Of a stretch of 5,250 nt of DNA, positions 1 through 5,250 are shown piece by piece (position 1 is the stretch's first letter; each line of letters starts with the position of its first letter). Source of the stretch: Sedimentisphaerales bacterium (GTDB lineage: Bacteria; Planctomycetota; Phycisphaerae; Sedimentisphaerales; SG8-4). The position numbers and the translations under genes are program-made. The stretch lies in contig JAFGCA010000390.1 of assembly GCA_016932895.1 (NCBI GenBank), forward strand, positions 1 to 5,250. The letters are read 5' to 3'. Under the pieces are notes generated by a model. That model worked only from the letters and a program-made list of their open reading frames with translations, was not told the origin of the DNA and searched no databases.

Positions 1-727
1 GGACCGGACCAGCAAGACCGTCTTCGGCAGGCGATTCGAGCCGAACGGCGCTGCCACCACGGACCCGTTCGAGATCAGCGGCATCGGTTGCAGTTCCATG
101 ACGCGGCCCTCGGTCGCCATAAGCGCCGGCGGGCGCTTCGTCGTGGCCTGGGACGGCGACCCGAACCGAGCGGCAGACGACGACGTTTACGCCCGAGTGT
201 ACGATCCCAACGCCACCCCGCAAACCGAGCAGTTTCTCGTGAACACTTCTCGCGAGGGCGCCCAGCAATGGCCGCGTGCCGCCATGAACGAGGCAGGCGA
301 GTTCGTTATCGTCTGGATGCACGAGACCGGTGATCCCAACATCAATACGGACATCCACGCCCGGCGTTTTGGCCGCGACGGCGTCCCCGCCGAGAACCCG
401 CTACAACTCAACACGCACGTCCTCGGCAAACAACAGTATCCCGCCGCAGCCATGACCGACGACGGCGCGTTCGTCACCGCCTGGGAGGACCAGGAGCAAA
501 GTGGCGGCGAATACGACATCTGCATCTGTATCGCCGCGCCGCTGATGTCGGCCGACTTCAACGGCGACCTGCGGGTGAGTTCTATCGATCTGGCCACCTT
601 TGCCCTGCATTGGCGAGACCCAAACCAGGCCGCACCGGCCGACCTGAACGGCGACGGCATCGTCGATGCCCGCGACCTGGCGGCATTCTGCCGGCAGTGG
701 CTCCGGGAACGGAGGGAGGAGTACTGA
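1..727 (+). CDS. Secreted repeat protein with C-terminal dockerin-like domain (5' end missing)
   Basis: The reading frame is open from base 2 to a TGA at 725-727, giving 241 visible residues; the start lies upstream. Most of the visible part is a degenerate repeat of about 56 residues. Each unit starts P-x-x-A-M/I, continues G-x-F-V-x-x-W, then D-x-x-A-R-x-[FY]-x-x-[DN]-G, and ends in an N-T segment. Two full copies and two partial ones are visible (roughly 26-190, 191-262, 263-430, 440-535). Such units are common in large exported bacterial proteins and are probably beta-propeller-like, which is inference. At 551-703 there are two EF-hand-like calcium loops, DFNGDLRVSSID and DLNGDGIVDARD, each with D-x-N-x-D and a last-position D. 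Each is followed by an aromatic/Leu helix ending in W. This is a dockerin type I-like module, which typically closes exported proteins of Phycisphaerae. The likely role is a surface or secreted protein of unknown ligand. No catalytic motif is visible in this part. Confidence 0.85.
   Translation, partial: DRTSKTVFGRRFEPNGAATTDPFEISGIGCSSMTRPSVAISAGGRFVVAWDGDPNRAADDDVYARVYDPNATPQTEQFLVNTSREGAQQWPRAAMNEAGEFVIVWMHETGDPNINTDIHARRFGRDGVPAENPLQLNTHVLGKQQYPAAAMTDDGAFVTAWEDQEQSGGEYDICICIAAPLMSADFNGDLRVSSIDLATFALHWRDPNQAAPADLNGDGIVDARDLAAFCRQWLRERREEY
551..703 (+). other. Dockerin type I-like domain (paired calcium loops)
   Basis: Two twelve-residue calcium-binding loops lie 52 bases apart in the final quarter of the first gene. 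Loop 1 is at 554-589 (D1, N3, D5, D12) and loop 2 at 641-676 (D1, N3, D5, D9, D12). Each is followed by a short amphipathic helix, and the duplicated F-hand arrangement is that of dockerins. In cellulosomes such modules bind cohesins. In planctomycetes they occur on many exported proteins whose partner is not established, so anchoring or sorting here is only inferred. Confidence 0.8.
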
Positions 728-735
728 GGACGCCC

Positions 736-753
736 CGGGGGCACGAGCCCCTG
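736..753 (+). terminator. Possible terminator hairpin after the repeat protein
   Basis: Nine bases after the stop codon, a seven-pair GC-rich stem (one G-U) closes a four-base ACGA loop: CGGGGGC pairs with GCCCCTG. No T-run follows, so it does not meet the classical intrinsic-terminator pattern. It could slow or end transcription, or protect the 3' end of the upstream mRNA. Its position just before a separate promoter supports a transcript boundary here. Confidence 0.35.
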
Positions 754-798
754 CCCAACAGCACGCCGTCATTCCAATGGCACGGCCCAAGCCGCGCC

Positions 799-827
799 TT
801 GACGCTGACGGTTCATCTCGGTATCCT
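799..827 (+). promoter_or_regulatory. Putative sigma70-type promoter for the peptidyl-prolyl isomerase
   Basis: TTGACG at 799-804 is separated by 17 bases from TATCCT at 822-827. The -35 box matches consensus at five of six positions and the -10 box at four of six. Transcription would start near 834, leaving a leader of about 50 bases before the GTG start. The gene would therefore be transcribed independently of the upstream repeat protein. This is pattern matching only. Confidence 0.4.
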
Positions 828-869
828 GCTTGTCTTTGTCGAACGCTATATGCCTGGAACCACGAATTA

Positions 870-875
870 GGAGGT
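870..875 (+). promoter_or_regulatory. Ribosome binding site selecting a GTG start
   Basis: GGAGGT is a near-perfect Shine-Dalgarno. It lies 7 bases before GTG at 883 but 13 bases before the ATG at 889, so spacing favours the GTG. The choice changes the protein by only two residues. Confidence 0.65.
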
Positions 876-882
876 ACCGATT

Positions 883-1797
883 GTGTCCATGAACCGACAA
901 ATACGCCAGCTTGTCCTGTGCATCGTCATGACGCTTGTCTTCGCGGCCGGTTTCGCTGTGGCGGCCGACGAGACAGCAACGCCGGAGACGGCCACCAGCG
1001 CCGCGTCCGAATTCAAGACGGACGTGGATAAGGTCAGCTATATCATCGGCACGCAATTCGTCGCCGGCCTCAAGCGACAGGGGGTCGAGGTCAACGTCGA
1101 AACGCTCGTACGCGGCATTCGCGAGGCGCTGGCCGGCAAGCCGGGCCCCTTCAGCCAGGACCAACAACGGCAAATCATGATGGCCTTCCAGCAGAAGATC
1201 AACGCCGAACGCCAGAAAAAGACACAGGCGGAGGCCATGGCCAAAGTAGGCGAGGAAAATATGTGGAAACTCAAGCTCACCCAACCCGAACGCATGACCT
1301 TCGATGCCAACAAGGACTACTTCTGGATCCTCGAAACGAACAAGGGGCCCATCCGCATCAAGCTCATGCCCGACGTGGCGCCGATGCATGTCACCAGCAC
1401 GATCTTTCTGACGAAGAAGGGCTTCTATGACGGCCTGGCGTTCCATCGCGTGATTCCGGGCTTCATGGCGCAAGGCGGATGTCCCCTCGGAACGGGCACG
1501 GGCGGCCCGGGATACAAATACGACGGCGAGTTCGATCCGAACGTCAAGCACGATCAGCCCGGGCGGCTCAGCATGGCCAACTCCGGCCCCGGCACCGACG
1601 GCAGCCAGTTCTTCATCACGTTCAAGGCAACCCCCTGGCTTGACGGCAAACACACCATCTTCGGCCAGGTTGTGGAGGGTCAGGAAAACTGCAAAAAGAT
1701 GGAGGCCGCCGGCACCCGGGCGGGCACGCCCAAGGAAAAGCTGGTCATCACCAAGGCCCGCATCGAAGAGAAGCCCAAGCAGGTCGATCCACGATAG
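883..1797 (+). CDS. Exported peptidyl-prolyl cis-trans isomerase: FKBP-type N-terminal domain fused to cyclophilin domain
   Basis: The product has 304 residues. It should catalyse cis-trans isomerisation of X-Pro bonds in exported proteins, outside the cytoplasmic membrane. Residues 1-28 form a signal peptide: a basic start, a hydrophobic core at about 10-26, and a cleavage region around AVA-AD. Residues about 44-128 resemble the helical dimerisation domain of Mip/FkpA-type FKBPs: DKVSYIIGTQ, then a V-N-V-E-x-L-V-R-G segment, then a long charged Gln/Lys helix. Residues about 143-295 are a cyclophilin domain. The residues lining the active site of human cyclophilin A are all matched: R189, F194, M195, Q197 (FHRVIPGFMAQGG), A232, F244, W252, L253 and H257 (PWLDGKH). 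The catalytic half is therefore expected to be active. The start is the GTG preferred by the Shine-Dalgarno spacing. The downstream neighbour converges on it. The mixed architecture is unusual, since Mip-type N-domains normally precede an FKBP catalytic domain. The cyclophilin assignment is very secure and the N-terminal assignment fairly so. Confidence 0.92.
   Translation: MSMNRQIRQLVLCIVMTLVFAAGFAVAADETATPETATSAASEFKTDVDKVSYIIGTQFVAGLKRQGVEVNVETLVRGIREALAGKPGPFSQDQQRQIMMAFQQKINAERQKKTQAEAMAKVGEENMWKLKLTQPERMTFDANKDYFWILETNKGPIRIKLMPDVAPMHVTSTIFLTKKGFYDGLAFHRVIPGFMAQGGCPLGTGTGGPGYKYDGEFDPNVKHDQPGRLSMANSGPGTDGSQFFITFKATPWLDGKHTIFGQVVEGQENCKKMEAAGTRAGTPKEKLVITKARIEEKPKQVDPR
1012..1266 (+). other. 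FKBP/Mip-type N-terminal dimerisation domain within the isomerase
   Basis: Residues about 44-128 follow the pattern of the FKBP N-terminal domain: D-K-x-S-Y-x-I-G, a K-R-Q-G-V-E-V-N turn, a long helix with Q-Q-x-x-Q-I-M-M-A-F-Q-Q-K, then a polar K/A/E-rich helix. In FkpA and Mip this region gives a V-shaped dimer with chaperone activity. That role here is inferred from similarity. Confidence 0.7.
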
Positions 1798-1831
1798 CGG
1801 CCTGTTTGCTCCGACAGCGCGACGTCGTGCG

Positions 1832-2728
1832 TCATGCCTGGCGAAAGGTATTGTCGCAACGATAGCAGATGGACGTCGGCGACACGGTGCCCGTGAGCAT
1901 TTGCAGGCGCAGACGCCGATAGCCGTTGCCGGCCCAGATGTCCCGGAACGCTTTCTCGGTGACGTTTCCGAGCGGCAGCCTGCCGTTGACGTCCATACAG
2001 CAGGGAACGACGGTGCCGTCGGACAGGATACACCCGTGGCGAAACGGCGCCTCGCAGGGCTGGTAGGCGCCGCCGTCGTGCGTGGGGTCTACGCGTCTGT
2101 CTTTGACGCCGCCCAGCCACGTGAGGCAGTCGGTGACGCGAACGTCATCGACGCCGCTGCCCCGCCATTGCTCAATGAAGTCCGCCAGCCCGTCCCGGGT
2201 CTCCTGCATCCGAATGATCTCGATCGTTGTGTGCGGGCCGCGCTTGCCGTTTGCCCGGCGTAGGTCCAGAAACCGGCGAATGTTGGATTCGACGCGCTCG
2301 AACCGCGCCGGCGGACGCAGCTTCTCATAGACTTCGGCCGAGCAGCCGTCGAAGGAAAGCGACAGAAACGTCAAAGACGAGAGCAGAAGCTTCTCCGACG
2401 TGTCCCGGGTGAGCATCGTGGCGTTGGTGTGGATCATGGTTCGACAGCCTCGCGCGCCGGCGTAGGCAATCATGTCGAAAAGGCCCTCGTGCAGCAGGGG
2501 CTCGCCTGACAGATAGAGCTTCACCAAGGGCTCGTTCTCCCGTACCTCGTCGATGATGTTTCGGAACATCGCCATCGACATATCGCTCTGCGAGCAGCGC
2601 AGCCCGGCCGACTGGGGACACATGATACAGCGGAGATTGCATCTGCGAGTGACGTCGATCCAATAGACCGAGGGCACAGGCGGGATATAGTAGTCCATCA
2701 TTTCCGCAATATTATGCCAAAGCGGCAT
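1832..2728 (-). CDS. Radical SAM/SPASM domain protein, substrate unknown
   Basis: The product has 298 residues and is predicted cytoplasmic. The radical SAM signature C-x3-C-x2-C is at C30, C34 and C37 (CNLRCIMC) and would hold the 4Fe-4S cluster that cleaves S-adenosylmethionine. The glycine-rich SAM-binding motif appears as SGEP at 74-77. An HTNATML strand at 100-106 and a SLSFDG strand at 123-128 fit the partial TIM barrel. A C-terminal SPASM-type region follows, with cysteines at 225, 233, 243, 244, 288 and 291. It includes the typical ILSDGTVVPCC, LGNV and FRDIW segments and could hold an auxiliary cluster. It ends soon after a single C-x2-C, so it is shorter than the seven-cysteine SPASM of peptide-modifying enzymes. 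The ATG at 2728 is preceded by GGAG eight bases away. No precursor peptide, partner enzyme or transporter lies beside it, so the substrate cannot be named. Confidence 0.88.
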   Translation of the reverse strand: MPLWHNIAEMMDYYIPPVPSVYWIDVTRRCNLRCIMCPQSAGLRCSQSDMSMAMFRNIIDEVRENEPLVKLYLSGEPLLHEGLFDMIAYAGARGCRTMIHTNATMLTRDTSEKLLLSSLTFLSLSFDGCSAEVYEKLRPPARFERVESNIRRFLDLRRANGKRGPHTTIEIIRMQETRDGLADFIEQWRGSGVDDVRVTDCLTWLGGVKDRRVDPTHDGGAYQPCEAPFRHGCILSDGTVVPCCMDVNGRLPLGNVTEKAFRDIWAGNGYRRLRLQMLTGTVSPTSICYRCDNTFRQA

Positions 2729-2756
2729 CCCTGGCTCTCCAACCGGACACTTGCGT

Positions 2757-2786
2757 AATCTACACCCGAACGCGCCTGCGTGTCAA
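2757..2786 (-). promoter_or_regulatory. Putative promoter of the radical SAM gene
   Basis: On the minus strand a perfect TTGACA -35 box (2781-2786) is followed after 18 bases by TAGATT (2757-2762), four of six matches to TATAAT. Transcription would start near 2750, giving a short leader of about 22 bases that still contains GGAG at 2737-2740 before the ATG at 2728. Position, strand and boxes agree with the gene start. Confidence 0.55.
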
Positions 2787-2790
2787 GCAC

Positions 2791-2804
2791 TTGCCGCCGG
2801 GCAA
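2791..2804. promoter_or_regulatory. Candidate operator: inverted repeat between divergent promoters
   Basis: TTGCC and GGCAA form a perfect five-base inverted repeat separated by four bases. It sits in the 30-base space between the two outward-facing -35 boxes. A dimeric regulator bound here could affect both the radical SAM gene and the nucleoside hydrolase gene. Short GC-rich inverted repeats arise by chance, and no regulator gene is nearby. Confidence 0.3.
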
Positions 2805-2816
2805 TCGGGCCCGTCG

Positions 2817-2845
2817 TTGAAACATCGCCTTGGCGCCGATAGAAT
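2817..2845 (+). promoter_or_regulatory. Putative promoter of the nucleoside hydrolase gene
   Basis: TTGAAA at 2817-2822 and TAGAAT at 2840-2845 are separated by the ideal 17 bases, and each matches the sigma70 consensus at five of six positions. Transcription would start near 2852, giving a leader of about 75 bases before the ATG at 2928. Confidence 0.6.
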
Positions 2846-2910
2846 CATTGCAGCCGCGGGAATCCGATATAAAGTCCGGGACCGGTGACAGCGGCATGAA
2901 GTGATGTCAC

Positions 2911-2920
2911 AAAGGAAAGG
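2911..2920 (+). promoter_or_regulatory. Ribosome binding site setting the nucleoside hydrolase start
   Basis: The purine stretch AAAGGAAAGG ends 7 bases before ATG at 2928. An in-frame GTG lies earlier at 2901, but it would put this Shine-Dalgarno inside the gene and add a polar stretch before the signal peptide. The ATG at 2928 is therefore the better start. Confidence 0.65.
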
Positions 2921-2927
2921 AACTCTA

Positions 2928-3920
2928 ATGAAGACGATTCTCAACGCTGCGTTGCTGGCATGTCTGACGGTGACGGGATCGCCGCTATTCGGGCAGTCGT
3001 TCCCCACGATCCCAGAAAGCCGCCGGATCGAGATGCTCCGGCCTCCAAGCCGGCGACCGGTCCGCATGGTGCTCGACACCGATACGTACAACGAGATCGA
3101 CGATCAGTTTGCCCTGGTCTATGCGTTGATCTCGCCGGAGCTGGACGTGCAGGCCGTCTATGCGGCCCCGTTTCACAACAGCCGGTCGAGCGGACCCGGC
3201 GACGGCATGGAAAAGAGCTACGAGGAGATTCTACGCATCCTGGGAAAGCTTGACAAGCCGGCGGATGGATTTGCCTTCAAGGGCAGCTCTCGTTATCTGG
3301 CGGACCCGAATCGTCCCGAGAGGAGCCCGGCGGCGATGGATCTCGTAGCGCGGGCCCGCGAGTGCAGCCCGGAGGACCCGCTTTACGTCGTCGCCGTCGG
3401 AGCGATCACCAACGTCGCCAATGCGATTCTGATCGATCCGTCCATCATTGACAAGATGGTGCTGGTCTGGCTGGGCGGGAACGGCCACAACTGGCCGCAT
3501 CAGCGCGAGTTCAACCTCAGACAGGATTTAAAGGCGTCCCGGCTTATCTTCGACTCCGGCATGCCCGTCGTGCAACTGCCCTGTACGCCGGTCGTCACGC
3601 ACTTCACGACCACGGTGCCAGAGATGGAACGCTACGTGGGCGGTCGCGGCCCGATTGGCGACTATCTGCTCGAGATCTTCAAGGACTATCGCAAGGACCA
3701 TTTCGCATGGTCCAAGGTTTTGTGGGACATGACGGCCGTCGCCTGGCTCGTCAACAACAGGTGGCTGCCCTCCGATCTCCTGCACAGCCCCATCCTCACG
3801 GACAACTACACGTTCAGCGTCGACCGGTCCCGGCACCTGATCCGCGCGGTCAATTTCGTCCACCGCGATCCCATCTTCAGGGATTTCTTCACGAAACTGG
3901 ACAAACGCGCGGACAAATGA
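2928..3920 (+). CDS. Secreted nucleoside hydrolase (inosine/purine-type family)
   Basis: The product has 330 residues. It should hydrolyse the N-glycosidic bond of ribonucleosides to base and ribose, probably outside the cytoplasmic membrane for salvage or carbon supply. Residues 1-24 are a signal peptide (MKT start, hydrophobic core, cleavage near FGQS). The cysteine in LLAC lies inside the hydrophobic core, so a lipoprotein is less likely. The family calcium/catalytic motif is D50-T-D52 then D58-D59 in DTDTYNEIDD, two residues longer between the aspartates than the classical DxDxxxDD. VGAITNVANA (157-166) is the usual G-x-x-T-N strand. E194-F195-N196 with D200 matches the ribose-binding E-F-N segment. 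W266-D267 (VLWDMTAVAW) occupies the place of the His-Asp pair of inosine-uridine hydrolases. Trp-Asp there recalls the purine-specific trypanosomal IAG hydrolase, where Trp stacks on the base, but this specificity is inference. The gene is transcribed away from the radical SAM gene. Length and motifs look intact. Confidence 0.87.
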   Translation: MKTILNAALLACLTVTGSPLFGQSFPTIPESRRIEMLRPPSRRPVRMVLDTDTYNEIDDQFALVYALISPELDVQAVYAAPFHNSRSSGPGDGMEKSYEEILRILGKLDKPADGFAFKGSSRYLADPNRPERSPAAMDLVARARECSPEDPLYVVAVGAITNVANAILIDPSIIDKMVLVWLGGNGHNWPHQREFNLRQDLKASRLIFDSGMPVVQLPCTPVVTHFTTTVPEMERYVGGRGPIGDYLLEIFKDYRKDHFAWSKVLWDMTAVAWLVNNRWLPSDLLHSPILTDNYTFSVDRSRHLIRAVNFVHRDPIFRDFFTKLDKRADK

Positions 3921-3928
3921 GCCTCCCG

Positions 3929-3953
3929 CGCGCAGGGGCGGATTCCCCACGCG
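3929..3953. terminator. Possible bidirectional hairpin between convergent genes
   Basis: In the 42-base gap between two facing stop codons, CGCG (3929-3932) and GGGG (3935-3938) pair with CCCC (3945-3948) and CGCG (3950-3953). The stem has a small internal bulge and a six-base loop. It would form on both strands and could end both transcripts. No T-run follows on either side, so an intrinsic terminator is uncertain. Confidence 0.35.
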
Positions 3954-3962
3954 TCAGTGACA

Positions 3963-5250
3963 TCAGTTGGCCGACATCGCCAGGCGGAAGCCGTTGTTGT
4001 AGTGGACCATCTGGCCCATCGGCGTCTTCATGCGGATGTAGGACCGGCACAACCAGGGCGGGCTGGCGAACGAGCCGCCGCGTGTGATGCCCATGGGATC
4101 GAACCGTTCCGTCTCGATCCAGGCCGAGCCGTCGGTCGGGGCCCCGTCGGCGCCTTCGTGCCAGATATCCTGGACCCATTCCCAAACGCCGCCGTGCATG
4201 TCGTAGAGACCCCAGGCGTTGGGCTTCTTCCGTCCCACGGGGTAGGTATGCCTGATCTTATCAGAATTCCACAGGTACCAGGCCATCTCGCTCAGATTGC
4301 CCGCGTATTCGCCCGTGGTCCCGGCGCGACAGGCGTATTCCCATTCGGCCTCGCTGGGCAGCCGCACGTCGCGACCCGTCTTCTCGCTGAACCACCGGCA
4401 ATAGGCCGCCGCATCGTACCAGCCGATGTGCGTCACGGGCTCATCATCGTTCTGTGTGAAACCGGGAAAACGCCAATCGATGAGGACCTCGTAATGCCAC
4501 GGTGCATCGGGCACACATGTAAAGGCCCAGCCCTGCTTCTCGGCATCGGTGACGTACCCCGTCTCCTCGACGAATAAGGAGAACTGCGCAAGCGTCACTT
4601 CGGTTGTCGCCAGGTAATAGCTGTGGTCGATCGCGACCTCGTGGACCGGCATCTCGTAGGTCCAGTTGTACTGATCGACGTATTGGAACGGACTTCCCAT
4701 CTCGAACGTACCGCCGCCTATGCGAACGAAGTCGAAGGGGACGCCGCCGACCGTCAGCGTGACCCTGGCGGGATGCTCGTCGTTCTGCCCGACGAGGTGT
4801 TCTGCGCGCCGGCCCGACGCCGATGCGGCGCTCTCTGTTGCCGCCGGCCGGTCGCAGCGAACGACGCGAAAGCCCGTCTCCGTGGCCCGGTGGGCGACCG
4901 GTACGGGACAACGATGCGCGCACCGGCACTGCGACGCCGGCTGGCACCAGGAGCCGCCGCGCAGGACGCGCCGCGCCGCCGCCGCCGCCGGGAGATGGCA
5001 CACCCGATTGGCGCTACCATCGCTCGGAGAGTTTCGGTAATCCCAGTGATACAGGTCGGCGCACCATTCCGAAACATTGCCGTGCATGTCGTAGAGCCCC
5101 CAGGCGTTCGGCGTCCTGCGCGCGACGGGATGGATCTTCCCACCGCTGGTTGCGTTGAACCAGGCCACCTCGCGAACATTGCCTGCATAGTCACCCGACG
5201 TCCCGGCCCGACAAACATACTCCCACTCCGCCTCCGTCGGCAGGCGAAAC
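3963..5250 (-). CDS. Tandem SUMF1/FGE-like domain protein (N-terminal part beyond window)
   Basis: The frame is open from the window edge to a TGA at 3963-3965, giving 428 visible residues; the start lies beyond 5250. A GTG at 5168 sits inside a conserved domain and is not a start. Two SUMF1 (formylglycine-generating-enzyme-like) domains stand in tandem. The first is seen only as its C-terminal half (about 4854-5250). An Ala/Ser-rich linker follows (about 4764-4853), then a complete domain (about 3975-4763). Both carry RLP[ST]EAEWEY, CRAGT, NAWGLYDMHG and a final GFR. The second also shows GGGTFEMGS (4692-4718), a P-x-H-E-V segment and EVTLAQF. True FGE oxidises a sulfatase cysteine using a C-x4-C pair near the C-terminus. 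I see no such pair in either domain, so a bona fide FGE is doubtful. Related folds act as sulfoxide synthases, ligand-binding modules and regulators. The fold is certain and the function unknown. Confidence 0.87.
   Translation of the reverse strand, partial: FRLPTEAEWEYVCRAGTSGDYAGNVREVAWFNATSGGKIHPVARRTPNAWGLYDMHGNVSEWCADLYHWDYRNSPSDGSANRVCHLPAAAAARRVLRGGSWCQPASQCRCAHRCPVPVAHRATETGFRVVRCDRPAATESAASASGRRAEHLVGQNDEHPARVTLTVGGVPFDFVRIGGGTFEMGSPFQYVDQYNWTYEMPVHEVAIDHSYYLATTEVTLAQFSLFVEETGYVTDAEKQGWAFTCVPDAPWHYEVLIDWRFPGFTQNDDEPVTHIGWYDAAAYCRWFSEKTGRDVRLPSEAEWEYACRAGTTGEYAGNLSEMAWYLWNSDKIRHTYPVGRKKPNAWGLYDMHGGVWEWVQDIWHEGADGAPTDGSAWIETERFDPMGITRGGSFASPPWLCRSYIRMKTPMGQMVHYNNGFRLAMSAN
4191..4220 (-). 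repeat. Copy 1 of a 30-base near-identical repeat in the SUMF1 domains
   Basis: This stretch encodes NAWGLYDMHG in the complete SUMF1 domain. It matches 5079-5108 at 29 of 30 bases (one A/C difference) at a distance of 888 bases, a multiple of three. The identity marks the two domains as duplicates of one another and a site where recombination could add or remove a domain. Confidence 0.85.
4975..4989. repeat. Short GCC trinucleotide run (five units)
   Basis: Five uninterrupted GCC units on the plus strand are read as five alanines on the minus strand, inside a loop of the first SUMF1 domain. Gain or loss of units would keep the frame. The run is too short to call a true hypervariable microsatellite. 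Confidence 0.7.
5079..5108 (-). repeat. Copy 2 of the 30-base SUMF1-domain repeat
   Basis: This is the counterpart, in the truncated first SUMF1 domain, of the stretch at 4191-4220, encoding the same ten residues with a single base difference. Flanking sequence is conserved at protein level (RLP-EAEWEY, CRAGT) but less so in DNA. Confidence 0.85.

Noticed and set aside
728..882. A possible small gene in the gap after the repeat protein.
   Set aside because: The open frames here overlap flanking genes out of phase, have arginine/proline-rich composition typical of GC-rich shadows, and lack their own ribosome binding sites.
1798..1831. A palindromic stretch around 1817-1830 (GCGCGACGTCGTGC) in the gap between the convergent isomerase and radical SAM genes, considered as a terminator.
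   Set aside because: The symmetry has no loop, the alternative hairpin has only four pairs, and no T-run follows on either strand. Nothing convincing marks termination here.
2848..2873. TTGCAG followed by TATAAA as an alternative promoter for the nucleoside hydrolase.
   Set aside because: The spacing is only 14 bases, well short of the 16-18 normally needed, and TTGAAA-17-TAGAAT just upstream is a much better pair.
2901..2927. The GTG at 2901 as the start of the nucleoside hydrolase.
   Set aside because: It would bury the Shine-Dalgarno inside the coding region and place nine extra residues before a well-formed signal peptide; ATG at 2928 has the correct spacing.
2729..2927. A small ribosomally made peptide that the radical SAM/SPASM enzyme might modify.
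   Set aside because: No short frame with a good ribosome binding site and a plausible leader/core is visible in either flanking gap; the space is explained by two promoters.
3963..5168. The GTG at 5168 as the start of the SUMF1 protein.
   Set aside because: The frame continues upstream to the window edge with conserved SUMF1 motifs (RLPTEAEWEY, CRAGTSGDYAGN), so the gene is merely cut by the window.

Overview
The window is GC-rich, densely coded bacterial DNA. It carries five protein genes, two of them cut by the window edges, and no RNA genes, CRISPR arrays or insertion sequences that I can see. Several traits together point to a planctomycete-type genome, most likely Phycisphaerae/Sedimentisphaerales-like. 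They are a C-terminal dockerin-like double calcium loop on a repeat protein, a protein with tandem SUMF1 (formylglycine-generating-enzyme-like) domains, a secreted nucleoside hydrolase and an orphan radical SAM/SPASM protein. This taxonomic placement is inferred from gene content, not from a marker gene.

Layout. Positions 1-727 (+) hold the 3' end of a secreted or surface repeat protein with about 56-residue propeller-like repeats and a terminal dockerin-like module. The 155-base gap at 728-882 holds a GC-rich hairpin, a plausible sigma70-type promoter and a strong Shine-Dalgarno. Positions 883-1797 (+) encode an exported peptidyl-prolyl isomerase that joins an FKBP/Mip-type dimerisation domain to a cyclophilin catalytic domain. 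It converges, across only 34 bases, on a radical SAM/SPASM enzyme at 1832-2728 (-). Positions 2729-2927 are a divergent control region with a good promoter on each strand and a perfect inverted repeat between the two -35 boxes. Positions 2928-3920 (+) encode a secreted nucleoside hydrolase. It converges, across 42 bases containing a GC-rich hairpin, on the 3' part of a tandem SUMF1-domain protein at 3963-5250 (-), whose start lies beyond the window.

How the genes relate. Strand switches at three of the four gene boundaries, and a promoter between the first two genes, suggest mostly single-gene transcription units rather than an operon. Two products have visible signal peptides (isomerase and nucleoside hydrolase), and the dockerin-bearing protein is very probably exported. 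The common theme is therefore envelope or extracellular function: folding of exported proteins, extracellular nucleoside salvage and surface-anchored repeat proteins. Only the radical SAM gene and the nucleoside hydrolase gene share a regulatory region. I see no convincing new multi-gene system. The most unusual items are the isomerase domain fusion, the purine-type signature of the secreted nucleoside hydrolase and the tandem, apparently non-FGE SUMF1 protein.
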